Source: Riptortus pedestris
Taxonomy: Eukaryota > Arthropoda > Insecta > Hemiptera > Alydidae
NCBI GenBank assembly: GCA_019009955.1
Contig: CM032229.1
Location: 75,995,001 to 76,059,000, forward strand
Direction: 5' to 3'
Length of the DNA: 64,000 nucleotides
The notes beneath the pieces were generated by a model, which saw only the letters and a program-made list of their open reading frames with translations, was not told where the DNA came from and searched no databases. This document shows, one piece after another, positions 23,861 to 33,560 of this stretch. Made by a program: the position numbers and the translations under genes. Position 1 is the stretch's first letter, and every line of letters starts with the position of its first letter.

Positions 23861-23989
23861 TTTATTATACAAGTGACGAAAGTAGATCATTTTACAACTC
23901 GAGTGAAACGTTTACCCACACGAGCGAAGCGAGTGTGGTAATTTCACGAGAGTTGTAAATTCTACTTTCGTCACGAGTGTAATATTAAA
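23861..23989. mobile_element. Foldback (hairpin) MITE
   Basis: The left arm reads TTTATTATACAAGTGACGAA, AGTAGATCATTTTACAACTC, GAGTGAAACG and ACCCACACGAGCG. The right arm reads GTGTGGTAATTTCACGAGAG, TTGTAAATTCTACTTTCGTC and ACGAGTGTAATATTAAA. The arms are complementary over about 55 bp with a few mismatches, around the centre CGAGCGAAGCGAG. The whole unit could fold into one long hairpin. No coding content. Confidence 0.75.
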
Positions 23990-24059
23990 TTTTATTTCAA
24001 TGTAATCGTGTAATACATGATCAGATCTAACCAGAATATGAACAAAATTAGGATGTTGT

Positions 24060-24330
24060 GAAGATTATGGTATGTTGTTGGTAGGTTATAAGCATGGTTG
24101 TGAAAGGTTATAAGCATAGTTATAAAACAACTAGTATTAATTGATTATGTATAAATTGAAAATGTTTAGTTAAATAAAAAATAATATAATAATAATAATA
24201 TTTAATCAAACAGTGTTTTTGTAAGTTTTTTAGTAATATCAAAGATGTCTGTTTAAATTAAAATGATTGTGAAGTAGTGCAGTTATAAACAAGTGCAGGT
24301 TATAAACAAGGAAGGTAATTATTATTATAT
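24060..24330. repeat. Short imperfect direct repeats (GGTTATAAGCAT-type)
   Basis: GGTTATAAGCAT occurs twice at about 24083-24120, and GTTATAAACAAG twice at about 24280-24310. Probably local slippage. No gene recognised. Confidence 0.35.
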
Positions 24331-24699
24331 TTAAATTTTAAAATATATTGATTATTTCCACCAATAATTTATTCACATTTCAATTTATTTTGTTAAAATA
24401 AATTCTTACAATGTTAAGAAACATTTAAAAGCATTTAATTTCCAACTTCAAATTATTTTTTAATTTATAGTTATTACTAATTAAGAAGGAAATTCACTTT
24501 CTTCACTCTATTGCAAAATGTTTCACTTTCTTCACTCATTTCAGTTTAGTAATGTTACCATTATTCAACGATTACAGAAACAATATTTTTCGAAAGTCAA
24601 TTTGAAATAAATTCTCAATAGAATATTTGTTTAGAGTGATGAAGTCAGTCCCACTCTTACATCTCTCTGTTTTCTCTTGTTTGCGTACCTCGTAATCTC
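24331..24699. other. AT-rich spacer
   Basis: TTCACTTTCTTCACTC is repeated twice at 24492-24540. Nothing else recognised. Confidence 0.35.
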
Positions 24700-24880
24700 T
24701 GCTCCTCCCTTTTCTCTGTTGCCCATAAACTCACCTTTGGTTGGTAAATCAAATAAAGGGTTGAAACCGCAAGTATATGATACTGTTGTCATATCTGGCA
24801 GTGAAGACCGTCGCCAATGGCTGATGGTCGAGTACAGTTGCCAAGCGTTTTCGATGCAAAGGCAAATGATTAATTGTATT
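24700..24880 (+). repeat. Dispersed repeat X, copy 2
   Basis: ACCGCAAGTATATGATACTG, GAAGACCGTCGCCAATGG and CTGATGGTCGAGTACAGTTG match the minus strand of 5985-6095 in order and spacing. The 72-codon frame at 24677-24895 crosses it, but I see no frame conserved in the other copy. Confidence 0.5.
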
Positions 24881-25379
24881 AGTTCTAGAACTTGATTAGG
24901 ACATTTTATCTGTAAAATTTTTCTCTAATAATCTTAGATCAATTTTTATTATACTTCAAATCAACAACTTATTAAATGAATATTTAAAAAACAAGTTAAT
25001 ATTTCAGAGAGTGGTTATGGTTGTGGGTGGGTACAAGTCCGTTTCTTGATCATTAGGATCTCAAGGGGGCTCTTTAGTTCTTTTGTAATCGTTATTTGGG
25101 TTATTTTTTCCTGTTCTTTACCCTTTCAATTATCCAATGATATTCAAGTTTTTCATTAACTGCATACTCACCAAGTAGTCCCCATTTTTCCCTATAGATC
25201 AACACAAATTGTTAAAGGATCTATTGTAATAAAGCAAGCTTCTTAAGGAAAAAGAAGACAGAAATAACTGGATTTATGTTCAATGAATGGACCTGTAAAC
25301 ATTTGTCAGAATCTATACAGAACGGAATGAGCATTAAAGAGAAAATAAATTTGATTTTGAAATTACAGAAGACTGTCAA
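24881..25379. other. AT-rich spacer
   Basis: Minus-strand frame 25221-25514 (97 codons) has no recognisable domain. No repeat recognised. Confidence 0.3.
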
Positions 25380-25845
25380 TAGCGCTCCAGGAGAATGAAA
25401 TATTTGAGGAAGCATGAAACTGTAGACTGAGAAATTGAGAGACAATTTGTAAGGGAAATTGGTAGGTCGGTTACAAAGAAGAGCCGGTAGCAACACATTG
25501 AGATGAAACCTCATATCAACATGTCCGCTTTATTTGCTCCGGGGGATGCTTTTGTCTCTATTTGTCTCGCATTCCCTCTCATTGCCTCAATATTGGAAAG
25601 GCAGAGGACGCCTTTCTTCAGCTCAAACCAATCGCCCTCCAGCCATATTTTATTTGACAATATTGCCTTCCTTGGGCTGATCTCGTACAAGACATTGGAA
25701 AGTTTGGTAATCATTTGATATGGCTGCCCAAGGTTTCTTTTGTACATTTCGCTCGAAGTTCCTGACCAAGGCTTCGGCAACTTTCACAATAAGCTCAAGA
25801 AATTTTGTGAGTCCACAAAGGTTCCGATCGATAATGACCATTCAA
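25380..25845. other. GC-richer island open in several frames
   Basis: Frames of 63-97 codons overlap here on both strands (25503-25718 plus; 25511-25780 and 25650-25841 minus). The composition is balanced and holds GCTCCGGGGGATGCTTTTGT, CCAATCGCCCTCCAGCC and AGTTCCTGACCAAGGC. No product resembles a protein family I know. Several frames open at once usually reflects composition. A conserved non-coding element or an unrecognised exon is possible. Confidence 0.25.
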
Positions 25846-26377
25846 TTTACAATTGGTCTCTTCGACAGTTAAGAACTAACACTGGCAATTTATATATTCT
25901 TCAAATTTTATGACAAGGGTGTCCAAAATTAAAACTGCTTTGACGGATCATGCTCTCTGCAGGAAACGCCTTCAATTTTGAAAATTCAAATTTTGATAGT
26001 TCAAATAATTGAAAAAGAATGAATACTAGTAATACTAAAAGGAAAATTAAAGAGAACATTCACATAATAAAAAATAGAAAAAGGGCCGTAAACAATAAAA
26101 CAGAAAGCAAATACCTTAATCATATATTCTATAACATTTTATCTTAAATTAATCGACTTTAAATTATGATACGAAATAATCGAGTTCAAGATTGACTAGT
26201 ATATAATCGATTTTTAGTCAGCTGACTTAACCTACCTCGGGAACCTCTCAGTATCATATGCCTCTTCTGTGAGGACAGTAGCAACATAATGTAAAAGGTA
26301 AACGAGTAATTCAGAAATGTAAGTGGCAATTTATAATTATATTTAATAAATATATCATAGATATAGGCACCTACTAA

Positions 26378-26381
<4 letters not shown>
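25846..26381. other. AT-rich spacer
   Basis: Nothing recognised. AAAATTCAAATTTTGATAGT with its neighbours forms weak local repeats at about 25979-26010. Confidence 0.35.

Positions 26382-26423
<42 letters not shown>
26382..26423. repeat. (TA)n tract abutting the 1.5-kb element
   Basis: About 21 TA units end exactly where the TACTAGCTC terminus begins. The element may have inserted into an existing TA tract. Confidence 0.9.
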
Positions 26424-26426
<3 letters not shown>

Positions 26427-26587
26427 TAGCTCTGATACCCGGCTTCGCCCGGGAATTCATTTGAGGCTGAATGGTGATGGTATATTTTAGCAGGCTTTAC
26501 ATTGCACAATACTTTGACATTTACCCGTCCCAGTGTTTAGGATTAATACCCGTCGTTGCCGGTGATTTGCTAATAATAGAATTATTT
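26424..26587 (+). repeat. Left terminal inverted repeat
   Basis: Complementary to 27800-27959 with scattered mismatches and small gaps. The outermost 40 bases differ at only a few positions. Confidence 0.88.
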
Positions 26588-26756
26588 GTTCGATAATTCT
26601 ACACAGTCTTCGATATTTTTATATTTCCCGTCTCATACATGTAAATATGGTGAATTTTTTTTGTGAATTTTCACGATAACTTTTCGTTTCACATGTCATA
26701 GACACCATAACTGCATTTTGTTTCTTTCGTGTGTGTTTGTTTGTTTGTTACCTTTT

Positions 26757-27590
26757 CACGCATAAACGACTGAACCGAATTTTATGAAACTTGGTATGTA
26801 TATTACTACTAACCCAACTTAGACTTTAGGCTATATTAATATCCTCTGATCCTCTGAGACGAACAGGAGTGGGGGTTATAAGGGAAGCCTGAAATTAAAA
26901 ATAGCGATATTTCGTTTCCTATTGGTTTTTCGGCAAATATAAACATAATAAAAGTTGTTTATTTTGTTATTTAGAGTAACTTTTGTTATATACCCTTTTT
27001 TCGTATACTGAATTATAAACGAGATATACGCTAAAACCTATAGCGGAAGTGAACAATTTTATTTGGGACAAAAGACCCAACCGAAATAAATAAAACTCGG
27101 TATTTGTATTAGCACTAACGCTTTCATTATAATAAGCCATACCAACATTTCTAGGGACGGGCAGGAGTGGGGGTTGTAAGGGAGGCCTGAAATTAAAATA
27201 GCCGTATTTCGTTTTCTATTCGTTTTTCGGCAAATATGAACATAACAAAAGTTGTTTATTTTGTTATTTAGAGTAACTTTTGTGATGTCTATTTTTGTCT
27301 TTTAACAATGTATTAACGAGATATACACTATAAACTAAAGCGGGAGTCAACTATTTTATTGGGCGCTAACGATTGAACCGAACTTAACAAAACACGGTAT
27401 GTCAATTAGCATTAATTCTTCCATGATTATAAGCTATATTAAAATGTTTAGGTTAGAACGGGAGTGGGGGTTATAAGGGAGGCCTGAAATAAAAATTCGC
27501 GATATTTCATTGTCTATTTGTTTTTCGACAAACTTGCACATAACAAAAGTTGTTTACTTTGTTATTTAGATTAACTTTTTTTTTTTTTTT
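26757..27590. repeat. Tandem units of about 298 bp within the element
   Basis: The landmark AGGAGTGGGGGTT or GGGAGTGGGGGTT occurs at 26865, 27163 and 27460, giving spacings near 298 and 297 bp. Each unit also has GACTGAACCGAA- or GACCCAACCGAA-like text about 100 bp earlier, and AAAAGTTGTTTATTTTGTTA about 85 bp later. The third unit is cut short by a T-run at about 27575. Confidence 0.88.
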
Positions 27591-27799
27591 ATACAATTCT
27601 CCAGGAACAATGTGTGGAGCAAGTAATTTGCGTAGAAATATTGATATGATCAACAATTCATTCCTATTTGAACTATCAGGTACCTCAGCTGGAAAAATTA
27701 ATTCAAATCAATGTTAATATTTTGTCCTTAATAATTCAAATCTATGCATAATTCACAGGAGACAAGAAATATGACAATTTGGAGGACTTACATAAAAAA

Positions 27800-27959
27800 T
27801 TAATTTAATTATTAACAAATGCCAACAACGGGTATTAACCCTAAACCCTGGGACGGGTAAATGCCAAAATATTGTGCAAAGTAAAGCCTTGCCAAAAAAA
27901 TACCATCACCATTCAGCCTCAAATCAATTCCCGGGGAAAGCCGGGTATCTGAGCTAGTA
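27800..27959 (-). repeat. Right terminal inverted repeat
   Basis: Inverted copy of the left end, finishing GGTATCTGAGCTAGTA. The minus-strand 61-codon frame at 27812-27997 is a by-product of this arm. Confidence 0.88.
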
Positions 27960-28021
27960 CAGTATATAGTAAATGAATTATTAAGGGATGTGTTCAATTA
28001 ATGTTATTAATCATTTTTTAT

Positions 28022-28110
28022 ATATTTTTCTTTTAAAAGGGATGTGCCCTGAAGAGGTGGCAAATACGCCATGAAACATGAAGGGCAGATTCAATAAAGT
28101 TTGCACCGAA
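28022..28110 (+). other. CTGAAGA-hairpin-GAAA motif before an AATAAAG string
   Basis: CCCTGAAGAGGTGGC, AAATAC, GCCATGAAAC gives CTGAAGA, a GTGGC/GCCAT stem (one G-T pair) and GAAA, followed by GGGCAGATTCAATAAAG. The same order (CTGAWGA, hairpin, GAAA, AATAAAG) occurs at 38057-38107. It may be the tail of a transposable element or a ribozyme-like fold. Not proven. Confidence 0.35.
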
Positions 28111-28679
28111 AAAATGTTTTTTATTTTCCCATGCCATAAAATTTGAAGAATATATAAATAATATTGGGTCCATAATAAGAAGAACACTGATAATGTAACT
28201 CCTATCAAATATAGTGTTGATTTTGGCTTCAGAAAGCTTATTTGCATTAGACCAATGCGTTTATTTATGTGATTTTATTTTAATTTAGTCATTATTATGA
28301 ATTCATTATAACATTCTGTAAGTCGGTTTTAATTGCCACACTTCTGACTGTTTTTTCTTTTCCCAAAACCAATACTGCTACAGTCCTGGTACAACAATAA
28401 GTTTTAATAACTCATTGATGCCAAACACACTGGATTAAAGAAAAAATGTCCTGTCTCCTTCATAGGTATTCATTCGGTACTTTTCAGCTTCCAAAACATC
28501 CAACATGATATTCCTATAGAAAGTTCTTTAAAACGTTTTAAAATAATAATAAATATATAAACATAAAGAGGACCTGTATTGGATTTGGAAACTCTTAGTG
28601 CTCTTCGAGATGTAACTACAGTGACCTTCATCTCCCCAGACAATTGAAAACGAGAGTTCCAAAAGCTCATACTTCAAAG
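28111..28679. other. Spacer, possibly decayed LINE body
   Basis: No recognisable protein text, though it lies directly upstream of a LINE C-terminus. Frames at 28011-28247 and 28470-28670 (minus) are not convincing. Confidence 0.25.
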
Positions 28680-29037
28680 GTGAAAGTCAGACTGGTCGGA
28701 AAACACATGACAATAAACTGCGATAAATCAAAGAAATTACTGAGCATTGGAATACTGCAAGTAGGAAAATCGGAAAAGAGGAGGTTGTACTTGCCTGGAT
28801 CAGAATTGGACACACAAAATTAACACACTTATATATTGAAAGGCTTGTTCTCACCAACCTGGGATTGCCCATCTTCCTGTTTCACATCTTCTCCTTAATT
28901 TTAAAAAAATAGGATCTTCCAAGAAGGGCTTCGACCTCGAACCGAACTTAAGAGAACTCCTTGGAGACGATGAAGAAGACATAAAAATAAAAAGGCTTTT
29001 TGCATTTTTAACTGAAATTTGTTAGTTCCAAGAAATG
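28680..29037 (+). mobile_element. Decayed LINE 3' coding end (RNase H/C-terminal region)
   Basis: From 28688 the translation reads DNKLR, a stop, IKE, and then EEVVLAWIRIGHTKLTHLY (around 28778-28834). The 'NKLR.IK...EEVVLARLRIGHT.LTH.YL' pattern is characteristic of the segment after RNase H in many insect non-LTR retrotransposons. After a frame change the text NLRELLGDDEEDIKIKRLFA continues to LTEIC and stops at 29023-29025, again matching the C-terminus of these proteins. The copy is 5'-truncated, with an internal stop and frameshifts. No poly-A tail or target duplication is clear. Confidence 0.8.
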
Positions 29038-29549
29038 TAGATCCATCTACCGCTAATGACAATAGTAGATGCGGTATATTGTAATAAAACAAAAAGAGCA
29101 CCTAACAAATATAACAAATGGCATCAACATATTACATTTAAGACTAGCTACAACTATTTTTCACGTCACCTGTTCAGCTCACTAATTACAGGCCACCCAA
29201 TTTCTATTCCTCCTTTCCTTACTCTTATTACAGTGACAAATTACTTTTCTTGTACCGGAATGTCGTGGTTAGCATTTATCCTTCCACAACCACTGAAATG
29301 TGCCCTCATTAAGCTATCTCCCCCAGTAGTTTTAGGGCTTCGAATAAAATACTGTTGAAGATGGACAATTTTATTTAACCTCTCTGACACCTTCAAAACC
29401 GCAAATGTTTATTAATGGAGACTATTCCACTTTTTAATTATAAAACGAAGTAATGTATTTTTCCTCTTACTTTTATTTCTAGTCAGCTAATCGGCGATGA
29501 AATTATAACCTCAGATAGCTAGAATTCCGATTATCAGTAATTATTTAAG
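29038..29549. other. Unique DNA, no gene seen
   Basis: The 100-codon plus frame at 29056-29358 has no recognisable domain and starts inside the LINE 3' flank. Confidence 0.3.
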
Positions 29550-29790
29550 TTGAGAGTGAGAAAGAAGTGAGAGAAAGGAAGGGAGAGAAGCAGACAGAAT
29601 ATTCTGAATAATTCATTGGAATTAGCTAATTGGATTAAAGCGAATCCAACTAGGAGAGAGTTCTTATTGGATTAGAGGGAGACCAGCCAATGATAGCAGA
29701 GGAAACAAGAAAAAATTTACTGCAGGGACATTGGATCCTTTACTTTCTCCAATGGAATTGGACACTCACTAACTTGCATTCGATTTAATG
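29550..29790. promoter_or_regulatory. Enhancer-like block with homeodomain motifs
   Basis: AGCTAATTGGATTAAAGCG, GCGAATCC, TTATTGGATTAGAGGG, CCAATGATAG and ACATTGGATCC give several TAATT, GGATTA (the Bicoid/Otx-type K50 site) and ATTGG/CCAAT motifs within 200 bp. A purine-rich run (GAGAGAAAGGAAGGGAGAG) precedes them. No repeat family is recognised, so it could be conserved regulatory DNA. Inference only. Confidence 0.3.
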
Positions 29791-30034
29791 GACATTACGT
29801 GCAAACAACCCACAGACATTCCGAGCAAATATTTTACTACTATTTTCTAAGCTATACTGTCACTGATTATTTAACAACAAAAATATAATTAAAAAAAAAT
29901 TAAATCTTAAATATGCCTTATCATTTAATCTCGTGTTATCTACGTGTAAAATATATTTCAATTCGACCAGCATTCCTGACAATAGTTAAAGGAATGAAAA
30001 TTCCGTCACATCTTTATGATTTTAATTGTTCAAA
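29791..30034. other. AT-rich spacer
   Basis: Nothing recognised. Confidence 0.35.
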
Positions 30035-30262
30035 TAAAATACAAAGCTCATGCTGGCCATGACTGTTATGCGTTGACCTTCATTCCACATGTAAACCTGG
30101 ATTGGTGAATTCGATTCCATCCTGGGTAATTGGAGTTTATTTAGTGACGAACTCTCTAAATAAAACCATTAATTCTACCCTCGCTAGAATAGGGATGTAA
30201 CCTGTAGATAACCCGTCCCAAATAGCCGAAGTAGGACAAAGTGGACGTGAAATAAATAACAT
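30035..30262 (+). mobile_element. tRNA-derived SINE copy S3
   Basis: The head contains GAATTCGATTCC (30107-30118), close to the RNA polymerase III B box. The shared body follows: TTTAGTGACGAACTCTCTAA, AATAAAACCATTAATTCTAC, GTAACCTGTAGATAACCCGT and AGTGGACGTGAAATAAATAAC. It is the most complete + copy of the family. Confidence 0.8.
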
Positions 30263-30530
30263 TTTAACAACGAAAAATACCTGCTTATTCTTAAAAAATG
30301 AGGTTTCAGAGCGGAAGAATGAGGTTTTTAATGAGGAATTAAAAGTATTAAAAATGTTCCAAGTTGCTTCTTATTTAATTTATTTTTTCTATTTGTTGAA
30401 TAAGCCCCATGAGTTCTCCACATGAATGTTGAAGCTCCTCACCATAAAAGCCAGTTTTCAAATTTTAAGAATTAAACTGAAATGAAGCACTCCGGAAGCA
30501 CATGTTCTTTACCTTTTACTAAAAAGGATT
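30263..30530. other. Spacer between SINE copies
   Basis: Nothing recognised. Confidence 0.35.
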
Positions 30531-30715
30531 TATTAACATCCACTTTTTGCAACTAGGGCTAATTGGGAAGAGTTATCTACAGGTTACCACCATTTTCTAG
30601 CCAGGGTGGGACTAAGGATTTTATTTAATGAATTCCGACACTAAATAAATTCCTCTTGCCCAGCGGGAATTGAACCACTCTTTTTTCAATTTCCTCACTA
30701 ATCCCCAGTATTCCA
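30531..30715 (-). mobile_element. tRNA-derived SINE copy S4
   Basis: The inverted 3' end TATTAACATCCACTTTTTGC lies at the left, then AGTTATCTACAGGTTACCAC, CATTTTCTAGCCAGGGTGGG and ACTAAGGATTTTATTTAATG. GGGAATTGAACC at 30665-30676 is an exact B-box match on the minus strand (GTTCAATTC). Confidence 0.8.
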
Positions 30716-30779
30716 CGTCCGTAGAATCAAGGCAATCACTTACAGACAAATTAATATTAACTATTAATCAACTTCCACT

Positions 30780-30865
30780 CTATGCTATAACGGCTAATTG
30801 TAACGGGTCATCTTTAAGTTACCACCATTTTCTTGTCATGTTGTCTTTTTTAGTGATGTACATAG
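30780..30865 (-). mobile_element. SINE fragment S5 (3' part)
   Basis: CGGCTAATTGTAACGGGTCA, TCTTTAAGTTACCACCATTT and TCTTGTCATG match the 3' third of the SINE body on the minus strand. It lies just beyond the head of S4. Confidence 0.6.
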
Positions 30866-31357
30866 TAAACGTACCATGATGTGATAATCATATTTATAAT
30901 CAAACATATTTCCGAATGTGTTTCTCACAAAACTTCCGAACGGGTCTGTAAAACTTCAATGAAAACAATATTTAATATTTAGGCTTGAAATCAGTCATTC
31001 ATAGCACAAAGATTATAGGTTAACGTTGGATGAGTAGCTGAGGGGGTATACTTTAATATTAAAATATATATGTCCTTTTTATTCTTTATTTAAACCCTTT
31101 TCCAGGCCAATTTCAACCATGAAAGAAAAACCTTAAACCTTAAAAAGATTTAAAAGGGATAACTTTTATTATATTCATTTAGACAAATCATGGATATGAG
31201 AAACACTCATATATTTAAGGAATTCTTTCCATAATATATAAATAAAGTACAACTAAGGTGTAGATGAAGGAATAAATATATTATTCTAACAGAGATCTTG
31301 CCAATAACCATCGATGTGGGGAACAAACCAAATAAAAAAAAACCATGAAAGAACTAG
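30866..31357. other. AT-rich spacer
   Basis: No gene or family recognised. Confidence 0.35.
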
Positions 31358-31426
31358 ATTGTTTTACGCAAAACATTTGAATATCAAGTTTGTAACGGTC
31401 AAACAAAAATCGCAACTTTTACAGGG

Positions 31427-31510
<84 letters not shown>

Positions 31511-31628
31511 TTGTGTGTGTGTGTGTGTGTTTTGAGCGGACCTCGTTAATTTGATAGTACATTTTTTGAAAATCGCGCCATCAGTACAACCTTAACAGCT
31601 GAATCCCTTCAGGAACATTTGCTAAAAG
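31358..31628 (-). mobile_element. M repeat fragment 11 (5' third)
   Basis: Minus-strand M text: TTTGTAACGGTCAAACAAAA, ATCGCAACTTTTACAGGGAA, a compound microsatellite, TTTTGAGCGGACCTCGTTAA, GAAAATCGCGCCATCAGTAC and AACATTTGCTAAAAG. The GGATCGATGGACAT block is deleted. Confidence 0.8.
31429..31532. repeat. (CT)n-(TA)n-(TG)n compound microsatellite in M fragment 11
   Basis: Three dinucleotide types in series occupy the M slot. Confidence 0.95.
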
Positions 31629-32237
31629 AAAAATATTTATCACCTGTGTAATATTCCTGCTAGGAAAAGAGAACTAGAGCTACTTATTTTGAAATAAGAA
31701 GGTAAGCTACTTATTTTGAAAGGTTTGACCTCCATGTAGTCCTTAATGGTCACAACATTAATAAATAACTAGGTTAATATTCGAGATGGAGAATACATGA
31801 TTGAACAAGATTCGTAGAAAATTATATTTGTCAAAAACATTGCTTATATAATATTTTTTTATTTGGTCCATATCAAAGGATATATTTCGCATTTTCCATT
31901 TTCTCCTTTTCATGTCTGATTTCTCCCATGCCAGAAGCTGTTATTTAATTAGTTTTACTTTAAACAGTTTAGTTTTGAGTATTGCACTGGTTAAGTGAAA
32001 TTTATGAAATTATAATTCATTGAATAAAAATAGTATGGCATTAGTTTATTAGCAGGATTTGTTATTTAACATTTGTCGGTACAACACGTAATTCAAATTT
32101 TATGAATTTGTGTTTACCTGTTCCGAATTTAGTCGTTGGCGTTTTGACCATTTATTACATAAAATGATATACTATGGAGCTTCATCAAGTAAAGTTTGCT
32201 CTCATTTATTCTAAAACTAAGTGTACATAATATGTGT
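31629..32237. other. Spacer with faint M-like text
   Basis: AACTAGGTTAATATTCGAGA, TGGAGAATACATGATTG and a later GGTCCATATCAAAGGATATA (31755-31890) loosely follow the inverted M unit. It is too diverged to call with confidence. The rest is AT-rich. Confidence 0.3.
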
Positions 32238-32312
32238 CTACTTTGGGACCAATGGTCATTTGAGGACATTTTCGGAAAATTACGCCCTAGGCTCAGCCTC
32301 AATGGCTTGTGT
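32238..32312 (-). mobile_element. M repeat fragment (5' block)
   Basis: TTTGGGACCAATGGTCATTT, GAGGACATTTTCGGAAAATT, ACGCCCTAGGCTCAGCCTCA and ATGG is a diverged copy of the GGATCGATGGACATTTG to CCTCAATAGCTGA block. Confidence 0.6.
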
Positions 32313-32395
32313 TAACGTTGCGCAGAGGCAATATCTTAACCAATGAATGTCTCCTGAGGTGCGATTATTGCTAGTTGAAAATTTAATGGTTTGTT

Positions 32396-33287
32396 GTTTC
32401 CCTTAAGAGCCTGCTATTGAAGTTGTACTCATGGCGCGACTTTTAAAAAAATGCTCTAAATGTCCACCGAACCTACCAAAAAAGAAAAGAAAATGAGGTC
32501 CAATAGAAATTTGTTTTATATATATCCAAACACACACACATAATTTCTCTAGCGGTAGCACTTATCAGTTTATTCAGAACAATGTTTTGTAGCTCCTCAC
32601 AGTTTTTTTTAAAACGCTTAGCTCTTTCAGGAATTTACATTTCCTGCATCAGAGCTTAGGGCGTGCATCAGAGATTTTAGTGAGCTGAACTCTGCCGATG
32701 CACTCCTTGTGTTATTGACTGCATCGGCAGATTTTAAACTTGTAGCATCTCTATAGGCACGTCCTACGCTTTGGGGCTCTGAGGGTGAGAATATATGTTC
32801 CTGAAAGCGCTAAGCGTTTTTAAGAACAAATTGTGAGGAGCCACAAAACTGTGTTCTGTATAATCTGATTCATCAGCTTTACCGCCAGCTGAAAATAAAA
32901 ATAAGTAACAGTTATCGTTTGAATGTAAAACTAAAGATCAATCGTTAACGACAGAAGTCGGACCGTGTTGAGGAAGAGGGGGTCAGAGAAAAAAAATCGA
33001 CATATCAAAATATATTATGAGCCGGATTGAAAAATTGTATGTATCTAACCTTGTTCCAAATTTAATTTTCTCTAAATGTTGTTACATACACTTTTTCACG
33101 ATTATTACCCGAGATTTCCATATTTCAAATTTTCAGCCTTTAGTGAATTAACAGTTTTAATCATAGCACGTTAACAATAAGCAAATATACCATGAATCGT
33201 TTTAAACACCAAACTCACATGAACGCTTTAAACGGACCTTTACTATGTGAAATACATAAATAATTCATAGTGTGATGACGTCGTATA
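32396..33287 (+). mobile_element. M repeat copy 12, split by a nested MITE
   Basis: The 5' part has TTTCCCTTAAGAGCCTGCTA, GTACTCATGGCGCGAC and AATGTCCACCGAACCTACC, ending at TTCTCTAGCGGTAGC (32550). After the nested element, M resumes at 32930 with AAAGATCAATCGTTAACGAC, GAAGTCGGACCG, GAGCCGGATTGAAAAATTGT and TTTCAGCCTTTAGTGAATTA. Module A text and TGATGACGTCG close it at about 33285. The terminal hairpin is missing. Confidence 0.75.
32551..32892. mobile_element. G-type MITE (TTTTGTGGCTCCTCACAA termini) nested in M copy 12
   Basis: The left arm reads AGCGGTAGCACTTATCAG, TTCAGAACAATGTTTTGTAG, CTCCTCACAG and AAAACGCTTAGCTCTTTCAG. The right arm carries the inverse, ending in TTGTGAGGAGCCACAAAACT, GTTCTGTATAATCTGATTC and TTTACCGCC. 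The arms run about 90 bp, with a centre that includes GCCGATGCACTCC and GCATCGGCAG. Further single ends of this family occur at 59325 and 62310. Confidence 0.8.
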
Positions 33288-33560
33288 TGTCAAAATTATA
33301 ATAAATGATGATACTTGTTGGAGACGAGTGGAGCGCTACTTTCCCCCATTACCGGTGTTGTAAAATTTTCACAGATGTACTGCTAAGTGATGTTTAGAGA
33401 GGAAGTGACTCGAGGACACACGACGTCCTGACCAAACAGACCCCTTTGAACACCTCTTTCCCCATACTCACTCCTTTATAGTTGTGTGGCGCATTTAATC
33501 ATTAAGTTGGTTCAAGGCTACTTTACAAACCTAGTTACGTATACCTAATATCTCTTTAAA
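33288..33560. other. GC-richer unique island
   Basis: CGAGTGGAGCGCTACTTTCC, GAAGTGACTCGAGGACACAC, GACGTCCTGACC and CACCTCTTTCCCC are more balanced than the surroundings. No domain or repeat is recognised, so this is possible conserved non-coding DNA. Confidence 0.2.

Larger units (their letters stand above)
26424..27959. mobile_element. 1.5-kb element with long terminal inverted repeats
   Basis: The left end TACTAGCTCTGATACCCGGC and right end (inverted) TACTAGCTCAGATACCCGGC begin arms of about 160 bp. Both arms carry the CCCGG-loop-CCGGG motif, TTGAGGCTGAATGGTGATGG, GCACAATACTTTGACATT (left text) and TTTACCCGTCCCAG. A TA at each edge could be the target duplication. The interior has tandem units of about 300 bp and no coding frame. 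It is a non-autonomous foldback-type DNA element; I cannot name the superfamily. Confidence 0.88.

Noticed and set aside
25221..25514. 97-codon minus frame as a gene
   Set aside because: No recognisable domain, no supporting context, and competing open frames overlap its end.
26861..27480. CRISPR-like spaced repeats
   Set aside because: Units of about 298 bp with near-identical interiors are tandem repeats of a eukaryotic mobile element, not a repeat-spacer array.
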